Counted from the stretch's first letter, positions 55,501 to 63,835 are shown. The stretch is 64,000 bases of DNA from Rugalucina vietnamica (GCA_964017185.1 OZ024880.1:33136329-33200328); one strand, 5' to 3'. Notes: generated by a model from the letters alone, not told the origin. Translations and numbers: made by a program.

Positions 55501-55873
55501 CCCTCTGGTTATTTTCATGGTGCAATTCAAGAAATACATGTATTATGAAATCAGGAAACGCACCCCTTCCTATGTTTGAACCCAGAAATCCTCTTTCCGC
55601 CCTTGATATGCAATCTCCTAAGTAGCTTAAATGCCGTCAGTATCTATATTCCAAACAAACTTACCCCAGCACGGCCCCCAACCAGACAGTCTCTCACACC
55701 ATCCTTGTCCAGGTCTGCCTCGCAGTTAATCCCGTACAGCTCATGTTCAGCGTAATGTCGCCACAGTTCCCGACCGGTCTGACCCTCCAGGGCAAGGAGA
55801 CCACCAAAACATGGGAAAACGCCATCAAAGTAGATATCACAGACAATGGATGGTATACTGTACCCGTCAGCTC
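44193..55873 (-). CDS. FAM234/ITFG3-like FG-GAP beta-propeller protein, 5'-partial, ten coding exons
   Basis: Ten exons on the minus strand, in order 55873-55665, 55029-54858, 51844-51618, 50939-50733, 50116-50021, 48750-48567, 47233-47108, 46436-46285, 45900-45087 and 44356-44193. They have GT-AG borders and join into one open frame of about 782 residues ending in TGA. Repeated acidic loops are visible (DLDKDGVRD, DIDQDGTVD, DLTSDGVED, YYNDDNIPD), as are GTGGETHGGSLW and FLYWAADC. These suit an FG-GAP/quinoprotein-like propeller of the FAM234 type, a poorly characterised family of single-pass membrane proteins. Asn-glycosylation sequons (NSS, NHT, NKT) fit a lumenal or extracellular domain. 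The start codon and membrane anchor lie upstream and were not found. Nearly every junction phase agrees; exon 4 to 5 works only with an unusual donor inside a MITE. That this is a gene is near certain; the family name is from recall, moderately sure. Confidence 0.85.
44800..45079 (+). mobile_element. M2 foldback MITE beside exon 9
   Basis: Start catgaaaacatgtccgtg, body aaaactggggtatgcaggga, end gggcgtgtttttgttatg only about 7 bp from the exon 9 donor. Its end supplies the TAA that would stop an unspliced reading of exon 9. Confidence 0.88.
45087..45900 (-). CDS. FAM234-like gene exon 9, long basic low-complexity exon
   Basis: Acceptor ttttcag at 45,901; starts DNQRFFPPSQKESALFG and runs 271 codons plus one base to donor GTAAGT at 45,086. 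It is rich in Arg, Lys, Ser, Tyr and Pro, with clusters KAKRRKRH and KRKRRH that resemble dibasic or furin-type sites, then SIDFVFATYWFFPAKTQ near the end. If the donor were ignored, the frame would stop at a TAA (45,073) inside an M2 MITE. The donor plus a phase-matched next exon argue that this stop is intronic. Confidence 0.85.
46158..46272 (+). mobile_element. M2 right-half fragment beside exon 8
   Basis: gagcagaaataagaaacgaa to cagacgtgtttttgttatgc, matching the 3' half of M2 and ending about 12 bp from the exon 8 donor. Confidence 0.7.
46285..46436 (-). CDS. FAM234-like gene exon 8
   Basis: 152 nt, phase 1 to 0, acceptor attccag, donor GTAACC. Encodes EDRLKEEHSSWVNTSAEG, REFVRRHPEYIAEYKKFQ, FDTDNDYKDDLVKQ; it is charged and probably helical, downstream of the propeller. 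Half an M2 element ends about 12 bp past the donor. Confidence 0.85.
46548..46774. mobile_element. Small TIR element with internal hairpin
   Basis: Ends gggcccagctgttccaaa and ttgaacaactggcccc are inverted; centre aaaatgtgagaatcctttgc/gcaggattctcacatttt is a near-perfect hairpin. Confidence 0.8.
46842..47080. mobile_element. M5 foldback MITE
   Basis: ggccctgaggttgtaaaac and gttttataacctcgaggc; ctcaactcggctcagcatg and gagttgagcatg arms. Confidence 0.8.
47108..47233 (-). CDS. FAM234-like gene exon 7
   Basis: 126 nt, phase 1 to 1. In the phase set by exon 6 it reads TNVHEQSRSDFCRLRF, KTKGYSKVYAISSHIQ, PPGATVYYS. Another open frame across the same bases starts MSMSRAGLTF but is out of phase with both neighbours. 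M5 ends about 27 bp past the donor and M1 starts about 28 bp before the acceptor. Confidence 0.85.
47262..47486 (+). mobile_element. M1 MITE in intron 6
   Basis: tgagccgccgtatcagaaaa start, hairpin gatcagcttcgcagtaactg/cgaagccgatcag, end ttctcatgtgaatgctca. Lies 28 bp from exon 7. Confidence 0.88.
47690..47808. mobile_element. Half copy of the 46,548 TIR element
   Basis: caaaggattctcatattttt, caacactgtatttgc, gttaagctaacaaagttttg match the right half of that element. Confidence 0.7.
47862..47936 (-). mobile_element. M1 fragment
   Basis: cagcttcacagctgatctgc, then catagg and ggttttctgatgtcgccgct; reversed M1 left part. Confidence 0.7.
48483..48504. repeat. T homopolymer
   Basis: About 22 T in intron 6, near exon 6. 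Confidence 0.9.
48567..48750 (-). CDS. FAM234-like gene exon 6
   Basis: Acceptor attttcag, donor GTAAAA after one base of a Gly codon; 184 nt, phase 0 to 1. Encodes TTVLDGRNGKALIDPP, SMEGRGNDVFLYWAADC and GGEYHFVEG. A T-homopolymer lies about 60 bp past the donor. Confidence 0.88.
49246..49574 (+). mobile_element. tRNA-derived SINE with exact target-site duplication
   Basis: tRNA-like head with A box TGGCCGAGTGG (49,256) and a weak B box gggtttgcgcctc; body ccccgggtactccggttttc; long A-rich tail with C interruptions. ACGTACTTTTG occurs directly on both sides (49,235 and 49,575), an 11-bp duplication that indicates LINE-driven insertion. Orientation is opposite to the host gene; it lies in intron 5. 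Confidence 0.9.
49680..49959 (+). mobile_element. M2 foldback MITE, cleanest copy
   Basis: cattacgaaaacatgtccgt start, hairpin gggtactcgttagaaccgcc/ggcggttctaacgagtaccc, end gaaagttttcgtaatg. TIRs match over about 16 bp. Confidence 0.9.
50021..50116 (-). CDS. FAM234-like gene exon 5
   Basis: 96 nt, exactly 32 codons, acceptor ttttccag and donor GTAAGC. Encodes YAIPWYYNDDNIPDILVKY and GPGFPVYYHSV, an FG-GAP-like segment that continues directly into TTVLDGRNGKALI of the next exon. Confidence 0.87.
50511..50743 (+). mobile_element. M1 MITE overlapping the exon 4 end
   Basis: tgagccaccgcatgggaaaa start, gatcagcttcgcagtaactg/cgaagctgatcag hairpin, ggtttt ctcacgcacaggctca end. On the minus strand its terminal repeat contains GTGAGAAAAC, the donor that keeps exons 4 and 5 in frame. 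Confidence 0.9.
50733..50939 (-). CDS. FAM234-like gene exon 4, 3' end probably within an M1 MITE
   Basis: Acceptor aaatag, then AVPIVTDKYKGVMTPP, DLTSDGVEDIVIP, NSSLLAIDG and NHTFPMSESYR. A CAG/GTATCC donor at 50,757 would end the exon in phase 2, which does not fit the phase-0 start of exon 5. A GTGAGAAAAC donor 25 nt further on, inside the terminal repeat of the M1 element, gives 207 nt (69 codons) and restores the frame, adding RYPSDLSLC. Exon body certain; exact 3' end uncertain. Confidence 0.75.
51420..51515 (+). repeat. SINE-tail-like fragment in intron 3
   Basis: cgtcccgacatgaccatagc, gctgttgactgggacg and a final caaacaaataaa. Matches 1,415-1,480. Confidence 0.55.
51618..51844 (-). 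CDS. FAM234-like gene exon 3
   Basis: 227 nt, phase 1 to 0. Encodes SAFRLSGRIILFSGRTGEV, ESYYSPQLYTLPDGVQ, VLFGTGGETHGGSLW and ends NGDIKK before a GTAG donor. An M1 MITE ends only about 19 bp upstream of the acceptor, so part of the acceptor region sits beside MITE sequence. Confidence 0.88.
51863..52099 (-). mobile_element. M1 MITE in intron 2
   Basis: tgagcctgtgcgtgagaaaa and ttttctcatgcacaggctca TIRs with TA-type flanks; hairpin gctgatcagcttcgcggtta/ccgcgaagctgatctgc. Its left end is about 19 bp from exon 3. Confidence 0.9.
52100..52630. other. Intron 2 sequence, nothing recognised
   Basis: AT-rich, no motif noted. Confidence 0.5.
52634..52998 (+). mobile_element. M2, degenerate copy with partial internal duplication
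   Basis: aacatgcccgtgcaatgtac start; accccacttttatatag, aaaacatagattgtgggtac retained. The right hairpin arm is eroded. Confidence 0.7.
53000..53810. other. Intron 2 sequence, nothing recognised
   Basis: Short frames on both strands lack splice support or domains. Confidence 0.5.
53815..53895. mobile_element. M5 left-end fragment
   Basis: aaaccttttcatgctaatct, aatttatactgcggctcata resemble the M5 start; the rest is missing. Confidence 0.5.
53905..54675. repeat. Cluster of the palindrome-like ACCAATGGT / ACCATTGGT
   Basis: About a dozen copies, in two clumps at 53,912-54,036 and 54,605-54,672, with both orientations back to back (attggtaccaatggtaccat). aatggtaaaatct occurs at both outer edges. 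A separate TIR element lies between the clumps. Confidence 0.8.
54113..54427. mobile_element. TIR element between the ACCAATGGT clumps
   Basis: gtattcattctaataagcgc and gcgctaataagaacgaatac are inverted ends; inner gcgcacagtgcgc and gtgcagtgtgcac are also self-complementary. Confidence 0.8.
54858..55029 (-). CDS. FAM234-like gene exon 2
   Basis: Acceptor ctgcag, in-frame start AFRAVSGKNGSLIW, loop DIDQDGTVDVLAIHGGD, and a strong donor GTAAGT after the first base of a Gly codon. 172 nt, phase 0 to 1, matching both neighbours. An M5 foldback starts about 31 bp upstream of the acceptor. Confidence 0.87.
55061..55306. mobile_element. M5 foldback MITE in intron 1
   Basis: gcctcgaggttataaaact / agttttataatctcgagccc ends; hairpin gttaaaatgccaaatattg/ggcattttaacatttatgag. 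Confidence 0.85.
55665..55873 (-). CDS. FAM234-like gene, first exon found
   Basis: Acceptor tttctag on the minus strand at 55,874, then two bases of a split codon, then 69 codons to a GTAAGT donor at 55,664. Contains ADGYSIPSIVCDIYFDG, LLALEGQTGRELW and the calcium-loop-like DLDKDGVRDCLVGGRAG. The exon starts in phase 1, so at least one coding exon must lie upstream. Its acceptor is about 35 bp from a TIR element at 55,908. Confidence 0.85.
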
Positions 55874-55907
55874 CTAGAAAATATTTTATTTCGGCGTAAA
55901 AAGAAAA

Positions 55908-56252
55908 TAGCCGTGTTTCCGCTAACATGCCGAAAAAATCAGGGTCGGTAGGTAGGCAAATCTTTTTATTTTTTCTCCAATTTTTATTTGTTGAAAACAG
56001 GTAAAAATTGATACAATGCAACTTAATTCATCTTAATTACTAGAAAATGACGGACATTGAGGTTTAAAACATAAAGAAAGTGATGTTAAATATTATTTTT
56101 TGCAGTTTTGACTTAAGTCATATGTCCATTTACCTGAAAATTTCAAGGATCGGTAGGAATGAATATCTTTTTATTTTCTTTCAAAATGGCAATAAAAACT
56201 GCAGGGTCGGCACAAAAAATCAGGGTCGGTCAGGTTAACGGAAACACAGCTA
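55908..56252. mobile_element. TIR element just upstream of the first exon found
   Basis: tagccgtgtttccgctaaca and ggttaacggaaacacagcta are inverted; aaatcagggtcggt occurs near both ends. TA flanks. Confidence 0.8.
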
Positions 56253-56521
56253 TATTTTTCGGCCTTTTTAGATTTGCCACGGAACATCCGAACAAAATTA
56301 CAAGTACGAGTACAAAGAGTTAAACCTATTCTATATCAAACGTAAACCTAAATGGCAGACTGGTAGGCCGAGCTTAAAACTCGAAACAGGTATAGATGGT
56401 TCAGGCCGGAAGTCATTTATCTATTGTTTCATGCTCAACGGATTCAGCTGATTCAGAGTTTGTTAACATAGCTCATTATGTCTACCCCCTTCAGGATCGG
56501 GAGACATATTGTTTTTCCCCG

Positions 56522-56523
56522 TG

Positions 56524-56558
<35 letters not shown>

Positions 56559-56570
56559 CTGTCTGTCCGT
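56522..56570. repeat. TGTC/CGTC microsatellite
   Basis: ctgtctgtccgtccgtctgt pattern immediately before the first satellite unit. Confidence 0.9.
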
Positions 56571-56640
56571 CACAAAGCGTGTCCGCTCTATAACTTGAAA
56601 ACCGTTAAAGATTTTTCAATGAAACTTGGTAGACTTGTAA
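56571..56640 (+). repeat. 156-bp satellite, left part
   Basis: gtccgctctataacttgaaa, accgttaaagatttttcaat and gaaacttggtagactt match the units at 61.1-62.2 kb. The rest of the array lies beyond the inserted TTAA elements. Confidence 0.85.
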
Positions 56641-57287
56641 GGTAGCAGTCCACAGTTTTTAGAGCATTTTTCACTTAATTTAGCTAGATCCGCCAAAATT
56701 TATAATAGCTCTGTCCAATCTGGCGAACAATCCGATTTCTCCCATAAAATCATTAAATCAAATGTCTAACAACAAAATGACATCATTTAAATCGCCTAGC
56801 ACTGACTATCACCCTACCTGTATTGGGAATATTTTCCCCTACCCCCTCTTTCAGACCAGTGAATTTTCGTAAAATATGCCTAAAGTCTGGGCCCCCATGC
56901 ATATTCCGTGCAAAAGCACGCCCCATAAATATCATGCGAATACTTAGAGAATCAACCCAGGAACATAATGAGCTGTGCACAAATATGTGCCATCCATCTA
57001 CTTTTTTCGCTATTCGTGAACAAAGATAACCCCTGCAAAGTAGACAGTGAAGAACGTCACCGGCTATGACTGGCGAACGATCCGGGATCCTTCTACAATC
57101 CCGGTTTTTACAAGTCTAAAAATAGAAAATAAGTGTTTTTCACATGTTTGAGGCATAATTGATCCGATTTGGGGGAAGATGTCGGCAAACTATTGAAAGA
57201 GGATAATTTACAGCCCAATTTCATGCCCTACCCCTTAATATTGAAATTTTTGGACCACCTCAAAAGTACGAAACTGTGAACGGAACC
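56641..57287 (+). mobile_element. P1 TTAA element, intact copy
   Basis: 647 bp. Ends ggtagcagtccacagttttt and aaactgtgaacggaacc are imperfect inverses; TTAA directly follows. The two short frames (65 codons on minus, 68 on plus) recur identically in the second copy because the DNA does. Confidence 0.85.
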
Positions 57288-57291
57288 TTAA

Positions 57292-57612
57292 AGCAATACT
57301 TTTTGCACTAGTTTCTGGCAATTTTCGTCTAAAACTACTCTTTACCATAATTTCAATTAAAATCAGGCAAAGAAAGTGGATTTGCATTAAAACTGGCCTT
57401 TCAGGAGGAGTCAGAACGAGTCATATGCTTTCGAGGCATTTTTAGGTCGATTTTTGAGGAATGGAGCCCCAACTAACCGCATCCAGCTTTACCTCACTCT
57501 GTGGTCGTGCGAGTGACCAACAGATCACGAAATAGTTATGTCCATATATTGGGCCACCTGATCAAAGGCAACTGAGACCTTGAAATGGAAATTGAAAAAA
57601 TCGGTTATTGCT
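57292..57612 (+). mobile_element. P3 TTAA element between the two P1 copies
   Basis: Flanked by TTAA on both sides; ends agcaatact and gttattgct are short inverses. Non-coding. Confidence 0.65.
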
Positions 57613-58214
57613 TTAAGGTAGCAGTCCACAGTTTTTAGAGCATTTTTCACTTAATTTAGCTAGATCCGCCAAAATTTATAATAGCTCTGTCCAATCTGGC
57701 GAACAATCCGATTTCTCCCATAAAATCATTAAATCAAATGTCTAACAACAAAATGACATCATTTAAATCGCCTAGCACTGACTATCACCCTACCTGTATT
57801 GGGAATATTTTCCCCTACCCCCTCTTTCAGACCAGTGAATTTTCGTAAAATATGCCTAAAGTCTGGGCCCCCATGCATATTCCGTGCAAAAGCACGCCCC
57901 ATAAATATCATGCGAATACTTAGAGAATCAACCCAGGAACATAATGAGCTGTGCACAAATATGTGCCATCCATCTACTTTTTTCGCTATTCGTGAACAAA
58001 GATAACCCCTGCAAAGTAGACAGTGAAGAACGTCACCGGCTATGACTGGCGAACGATCCGGGATCCTTCTACAATCCCGGTTTTTACAAGTCTAAAAATA
58101 GAAAATAAGTGTTTTTCACATGTTTGAGGCATAATTGATCCGATTTGGGGGAAGATGTCGGCAAACTATTGAAAGAGGATAATTTACAGCCCAATTTCAT
58201 GCCCTACCCCTTAA

Positions 58215-58860
58215 GGTGGCAAGGGATAGTTTCGTATTGGTCCCGGAGGATTTTAAAGATATTTTAGCATAGGGGTTGAAAAAGCCATCATTGTTCCTCT
58301 AAAATGCAATGAATAAATAAGATTGGCCCATTTTCATTTTTAGAACAATTGTTTTTGTCAAAAATGGCTAAATTCTGGATCCAAATGCTAGCTCTGTATG
58401 CATGGTGAAAGGTCAAGGTCATTGCGGCTTTTGAAATCTGCAGTGTGTTCTTCCGGGTTTAAAAAGTGGGTATTTTTCGGAGACGATTACTGAAAAAGTT
58501 TACTGGTTGTGAGGTACTTTGGGATTCATTGTCTTTATTCTATTTGACTGATGAATTAAATCAGACATGCACTGGATGCCTTGTGTTTGCAAGTAATTTG
58601 CTGTACCGTTTGACAGTTCAGAGTTTTCTTGCATTTTTCTATGCAAAAATTAGTGGGTGGGGTAAAAATAAAACTGTAACTGTCAGCCTGAGAACAGTTG
58701 CAGTTGAGTGTTTGTTGTCTAAATCACATTTTAATCCTATGTAGAACACTTTTGAATAGAGAAAGTAATTGCATGCTGGCACATGAGCTTCTTATTAGCA
58801 ATCAAATATTGAAACTGGCCGCGGCCAGCATAGGGACCAAATTTACTATCCCTTGCTACC
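58215..58860 (+). mobile_element. P2 TTAA element, copy 1
   Basis: 646 bp, TTAA on both sides, ends ggtggcaagggatagtttcg and tactatcccttgctacc. A 92-codon frame (MGIFRRRLLKKFTGCE) is identical in copy 2; no homology recognised, likely incidental. Confidence 0.9.
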
Positions 58861-58864
58861 TTAA

Positions 58865-60382
58865 GGGCTCTGTCAATTTTTTATTTTATTGAAAGGGTAA
58901 TGATTGTGTGCTCATTAAGTAGCAACACGTGTCTACATTTGCATTCTGCAGTGTGATTTAATGTAGTGCTTATGAATTTTTTGGCAAAAATGATATACTA
59001 TGAGGCCCGAGCAATTGTCTGCGGTCTGGATTTTGGCCGCTCGACGGACACCGTTTAATATGTTTCTTCATTTTACATGCTTTTGCCACTGTCTTCTGTA
59101 GCGAAAAGTGAATTTCAAGGTTCATATGTGGTGTATTTGCTATAAATTGTAATTTTAGATGTATATAACTCTATTTTATGGTGGTATTTCTTGGGTTTGA
59201 TCTACATTTTTGTTGTTTTTTTAGAAAAATACAGGTAAAAATGTAGTTTAATCAAGGTATCATCAAATTTATGCTATTTATTTTACCAGCTAAGCATACA
59301 GGCCATCACTTTCTTTCAAAAAGCATTAATAAACTGGACAGCACAGGAAGTCAATAATTCTACATTCAAAGCTGCTCAACAAATATGTACGTGTTGAAAA
59401 TGGCTGTCATACACAAGCGGAGGCGGACAGGTGTGGTTATGGTAGGCTTCGCGTAACATTTCGGGATACTCTCAGTCGATTGAAGACTCACCGCGTAATG
59501 TTTGCTATGGTCCACCATAACAACACCTTGTCTTTCTCCATGGATGTATCACCTCTATGCCACAGCAAGGGGTTTGTTGACCCAGAATATCTGTCATACG
59601 AGCCATACTCAGTTGATTGATAATAATAGAATGACATTAAAGATGAATGAAAGTGGTAATAATGGTCATCCTTGGTATGTGAACATATCAAAACTGTTGG
59701 CATCAGTTTTGTTTCCACCACATTTGTTTTAACCCTTTTCATTCTTTTACAGGTCTGAGTCTGTAGTTCATCACCCCTGGTTGATTAGTTTCAGAATTTG
59801 TACTTGTGCCTGTTACTGATATCCTGAAGTTCAACAGATTTCAACCTATCTGTAGCAGTGAGTGTGTTTGTATCTCTCTGTATTTTCATCGGGTAATGTC
59901 ACTTCTGCTGCAAAAGTGGGGGATGATTTGGCTGATAAGAAAGAAATCAAATAAGATTGCTGTGTTTTGTAGACCCTTGTCAGATATGAAGATGGCATAC
60001 AGGACATTCTGTTGTGTTTTGGCCTTTTTAAGCTAAATATGGGGGGTATATGAAGTTTTGATCTGTACTTTTAAATGGCTGTCATCAGAAATCAATGGAA
60101 GTGGACCCTGATGGTACAGTAAATACCTCTCCATAATTTGCTAATAATACAAACATTACAAAGCAGAAAGTGACATTCCACGACAAAAGATTATGTGTCA
60201 ACATTTTTTCGGCTTTCACCATTTTGCATGTTGCTGGCTCGGAAGAACAAACATATTCTAGAACAAATATAACAACCACCGGATACTTTCTAAGCAGCTT
60301 TATTCAGTATATTTTTATTGCAAATACACCAAATTACAAATAAACCTCGAGTTTTGGTCACTTCTAACCAAAACCTGTTGAC
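58865..60382. other. 1.5-kb single-copy spacer between the two P2 elements
   Basis: Not repeated elsewhere in the window by eye. Contains short frames on both strands (for example minus 60,279-60,085 with a hydrophobic stretch, CFVMFVLLANYG) but no clear gene. Its ends are not inverted repeats. Confidence 0.6.
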
Positions 60383-60386
60383 TTAA

Positions 60387-61032
60387 GGTGGCAAGGGATA
60401 GTTTCGTATTGGTCCCGGAGGATTTTAAAGATATTTTAGCATAGGGGTTGAAAAAGCCATCATTGTTCCTCTAAAATGCAATGAATAAATAAGATTGGCC
60501 CATTTTCATTTTTAGAACAATTGTTTTTGTCAAAAATGGCTAAATTCTGGATCCAAATGCTAGCTCTGTATGCATGGTGAAAGGTCAAGGTCATTGCGGC
60601 TTTTGAAATCTGCAGTGTGTTCTTCCGGGTTTAAAAAGTGGGTATTTTTCGGAGACGATTACTGAAAAAGTTTACTGGTTGTGAGGTACTTTGGGATTCA
60701 TTGTCTTTATTCTATTTGACTGATGAATTAAATCAGACATGCACTGGATGCCTTGTGTTTGCAAGTAATTTGCTGTACCGTTTGACAGTTCAGAGTTTTC
60801 TTGCATTTTTCTATGCAAAAATTAGTGGGTGGGGTAAAAATAAAACTGTAACTGTCAGCCTGAGAACAGTTGCAGTTGAGTGTTTGTTGTCTAAATCACA
60901 TTTTAATCCTATGTAGAACACTTTTGAATAGAGAAAGTAATTGCATGCTGGCACATGAGCTTCTTATTAGCAATCAAATATTGAAACTGGCCGCGGCCAG
61001 CATAGGGACCAAATTTACTATCCCTTGCTACC
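60387..61032 (+). mobile_element. P2 TTAA element, copy 2
   Basis: 646 bp, same orientation as copy 1 and apparently identical over the stretches compared. Left TTAA; right side reads CTAA, where P1 sequence resumes. Confidence 0.9.
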
Positions 61033-61084
61033 TAATATTGAAATTTTTGGACCACCTCAAAAGTACGAAACTGTGAACGGAACC

Positions 61085-62248
61085 TAAACCACGACGAGAC
61101 GATGTGTCATGCACAAGAACCATAACTCTAGCTTGAGTATTTTTGGAGTTATTTCCCATTGATTATTTTCGATGCAATTTCGTGTCCGCTGTATAACTTG
61201 AAAACCGTTTAAGATTTTTCAATAAAACTTGGTACACTTATTAAGCATGATCAGACGATGTGTCATGGACAAGAACCATAACTCTGGCTTGAGGATTTTA
61301 TGAGTTATTTCCCTTTGATTATTTTCCATACAATTTCGTGTCCGCTCTATAACTCGAATACCGTAAGAGATATTTCAATGATACTTGGTACACGATTATA
61401 AAGCACGATGAGATGATGTGTCGTGCTAAAGAACCATAACTCTTGCTTGCATATATTTGGAGTAATTTCCCTTTGATTATTTTCTATACAATTTCGTGTG
61501 CACTCTATAAATTGAAAACCGTTAGAGAAATTTCAGTGAAACTTGGTACACTTATAAAACACGATGAGACGATGTGTCATGCACAAGAATAATTATTATA
61601 ACTCTTGCTTTCATATCTTTGGAGTTATTTCCCTTTGATTATTTTCCATACAATTTCATGCCCGCTCTATAACTTGAAAACTATATGAAATATTTCAATG
61701 AAACTTGGTACACTTATAAAGCACGATGAGATGATGTGTCATGCTAAAGAACCATAACTCTTGCTTTCATATCTTTGGAGTTATTTCCCTTTGATTATTT
61801 TCCATACAATTTCATGCCCGCTCTATAACTTGAAAACTATATGAAATATTTCAATGAAACTTGGTACACTTATAAAGCACGATGAGATGATGTGTCATGC
61901 TAAAGAACCATAACTCTTGCTTGCATATCTTTGGAGTTATTTCCCTTTGATTATTTTTCATACAATTTTGTGTCTGCTCTATAATTCAAAAACCATTGGA
62001 GATTTTTCAATGAAACACGGTACACTTATAAAGCATGATGAGACGATGTGCCATGCACAAGAATCATTACTCTTGCTTTCATATCTTTGGAGTTATTTCC
62101 CTTTTATTATTTTCCATACAATTTCGTGCCCGCTCTATAACTTGAAAACCGCAAGAGATATTTCAATGAAACTTGGTACACTTATTAAACAGAATGACAG
62201 GATATGTGATGCACAAGAACTATAACTCTTGCTTGCATATTTTGGACA
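61085..62248 (+). repeat. 156-bp satellite, about seven units
   Basis: gagttatttccc (one gagtaatttccc) recurs at 61,146, 61,302, 61,460, 61,622, 61,778, 61,934 and 62,090. Unit has cgatgagacgatgtgtcatg, aagaaccataactcttgct, ctctataacttgaaaacc and caatgaaacttggtacac. The 102-codon frame at 61,917 is the repeat. Confidence 0.92.
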
Positions 62249-62412
62249 TGCACGTAGAAAGGGGGGGAGACATCAGTTTTCACATAGAAAACAAATTCTA
62301 GTTAATTCTTTGAAGAAGGCAAACAAAATGTATATCCTCCAAAGCAGACTGGGTTGTTGAGCCGTGCGTCAGATAATGACCGACCCTTCTGATTAAATGC
62401 TACGGTGGTTTA

Positions 62413-62644
62413 TGAGCCGCGTCATGCAAAAACAGGATTTTTGCTCATGCGAAAACAAAGGCGCAGGTCAGCTTCGCAGTATTAAACTGATCATCGCCTT
62501 TGATTTCGCGATACACGGATAGTACAATTCCTTTACTTTATAAATAATTCCTAGCCTCTAGCCATCTTCTGTGTCTGTACAGCTCGGTTTGTGTCAGACC
62601 TGGTCAGAAACCCCCGAATACCTGTTTTCTCGCGTCGCGGCTCA
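62413..62644 (+). mobile_element. M1 MITE
   Basis: tgagccgcgtcatgcaaaaa and tgttttctcgcgtcgcggct TIRs, full length. Confidence 0.9.
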
Positions 62645-62699
62645 ATCAAATGTCTCTGCGTTTCTTGATGTTGAATCGTACTTTAATCATGTTAATATT

Positions 62700-62869
62700 T
62701 GAGCCGCGCCATGACAAAACTAAAAATCTGCATATGCGAAAACAAAGACACAGATCAGCTGTGCAGTAATTGCACAGCCGATCAGCGCCCTTGTTTTCGC
62801 TATACGGATAGTAGAATACTTCTTCTTCTTAAATCCAAAATGTCAAGTTTCTAGCCTGCTTCTATAATT
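62700..62869 (+). mobile_element. M1 MITE, truncated, first of a tandem pair
   Basis: Starts tgagccgcgccatgacaaaa and stops after ctagcctgcttctata, where the next copy begins. Confidence 0.88.
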
Positions 62870-63104
62870 TGAGCCGCGCCATGACAAAACTAAAAATCTG
62901 CATATGCGAAAACAAAGACACAGATCAGCTGTGCAGTAATTGCACAGCCGAGCAGCGCCTTTGCTTTCGCTACACGGATAGTACAATTCCTCTTCTACTT
63001 AAATCCGAAATTTCAAGCTTCTAGCTCTTTTCTGTGCTTGTACAGGCCGGTTTGTGTCGGACCTGGTCGGAAACCACATTGTTGGTTACCCATCGGGCGG
63101 CTCA
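62870..63104 (+). mobile_element. M1 MITE, second of a tandem pair
   Basis: First 85 bp or so are the same as the preceding copy; full length to gttacccatcgggcggctca. Confidence 0.9.
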
Positions 63105-63180
63105 TTTCTTGGTGGTTCCTGTATGCTTCAGTTGTACATTTTATGAGCAGATCTGGGGTTCAAAATTTTCGATCAACCTA

Positions 63181-63456
63181 TCACGAAAACATGTCCGTGT
63201 GGTGTATACCCCCTTGAACCCCACTTTTATATAGCAAAACTGGGGTATTCAGGGGTATACCTTTTTTTCTTATTTTTCTCCAAAATATAGATTGTGGGTA
63301 CTCGTTAGAACCGCCTCGGCAAGGCGGTTCTAACGAGTACCCACAATCTATGTTTTGAGCAAAAATAAGAAACATATTAAAAAAAAATCAGCTGAAAATT
63401 TTCAATTTTTAAAGCTCAAAAATGTCTGTTTATTGCATGGGCAAGTTCATGTAATG
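63181..63456 (+). mobile_element. M2 foldback MITE
   Basis: cacgaaaacatgtccgtgtg start, hairpin gaaccgcctcggcaaggcgg, end gggcaagttcatgtaatg. Confidence 0.88.
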
Positions 63457-63835
63457 CTATCAGTCAATCAATTCCAAGAACTTTGTAATTATAATGCAGA
63501 CTTTATTTACGCTGTATTGTCTAAAAGTGTTCTAAACGATTTCGTAAATGTGATTCAAAACCATGTAACTGACAATAAATATTTGAATATGTCTGTGAAC
63601 TGACAGTTATCCAATTCCCTTGGTACCTACAGCTAATAGTTGTCGATCGAGAGTCGCTCTCTTTTGCATATTAATGTTCTAGTAAACTACAACACGCGAG
63701 AATAACCACTGAAAGACATTCGGTTGTCATAGGTGTATGTATACGGGAGGGGGGGGGTATCTATGGTCGGTGTAAATGTTTCTTGGTGACTTTACTTTAC
63801 TGGTACTTGATTCATGTATACAGCTGGGTCAGCTG
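63457..63835. other. Intergenic sequence, nothing recognised
   Basis: An 82-codon plus-strand frame (63,355-63,603) begins in M2 and continues outside, without recognisable domain. Confidence 0.5.

Larger units (their letters stand above)
57617..61084 (+). mobile_element. P1 second copy, split by a 2.8-kb insertion
   Basis: Left part 57,617-58,210 matches P1 copy 1 up to its internal cctacccc/TTAA. The missing tail (tattgaaatttttggacc to cggaacc) is found at 61,034-61,084. The piece between is the P2-spacer-P2 block. Confidence 0.9.

Noticed and set aside
56783-58005. Paired identical 65- and 68-codon frames
   Set aside because: Identity reflects the duplicated P1 DNA; no domain, start context or splice evidence.
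58466-58892. 92-codon frame MGIFRRRLLKKFTG in P2
   Set aside because: Lies inside a short TTAA element and is kept identical with the whole element; too short for a transposase and has no recognisable catalytic motif.
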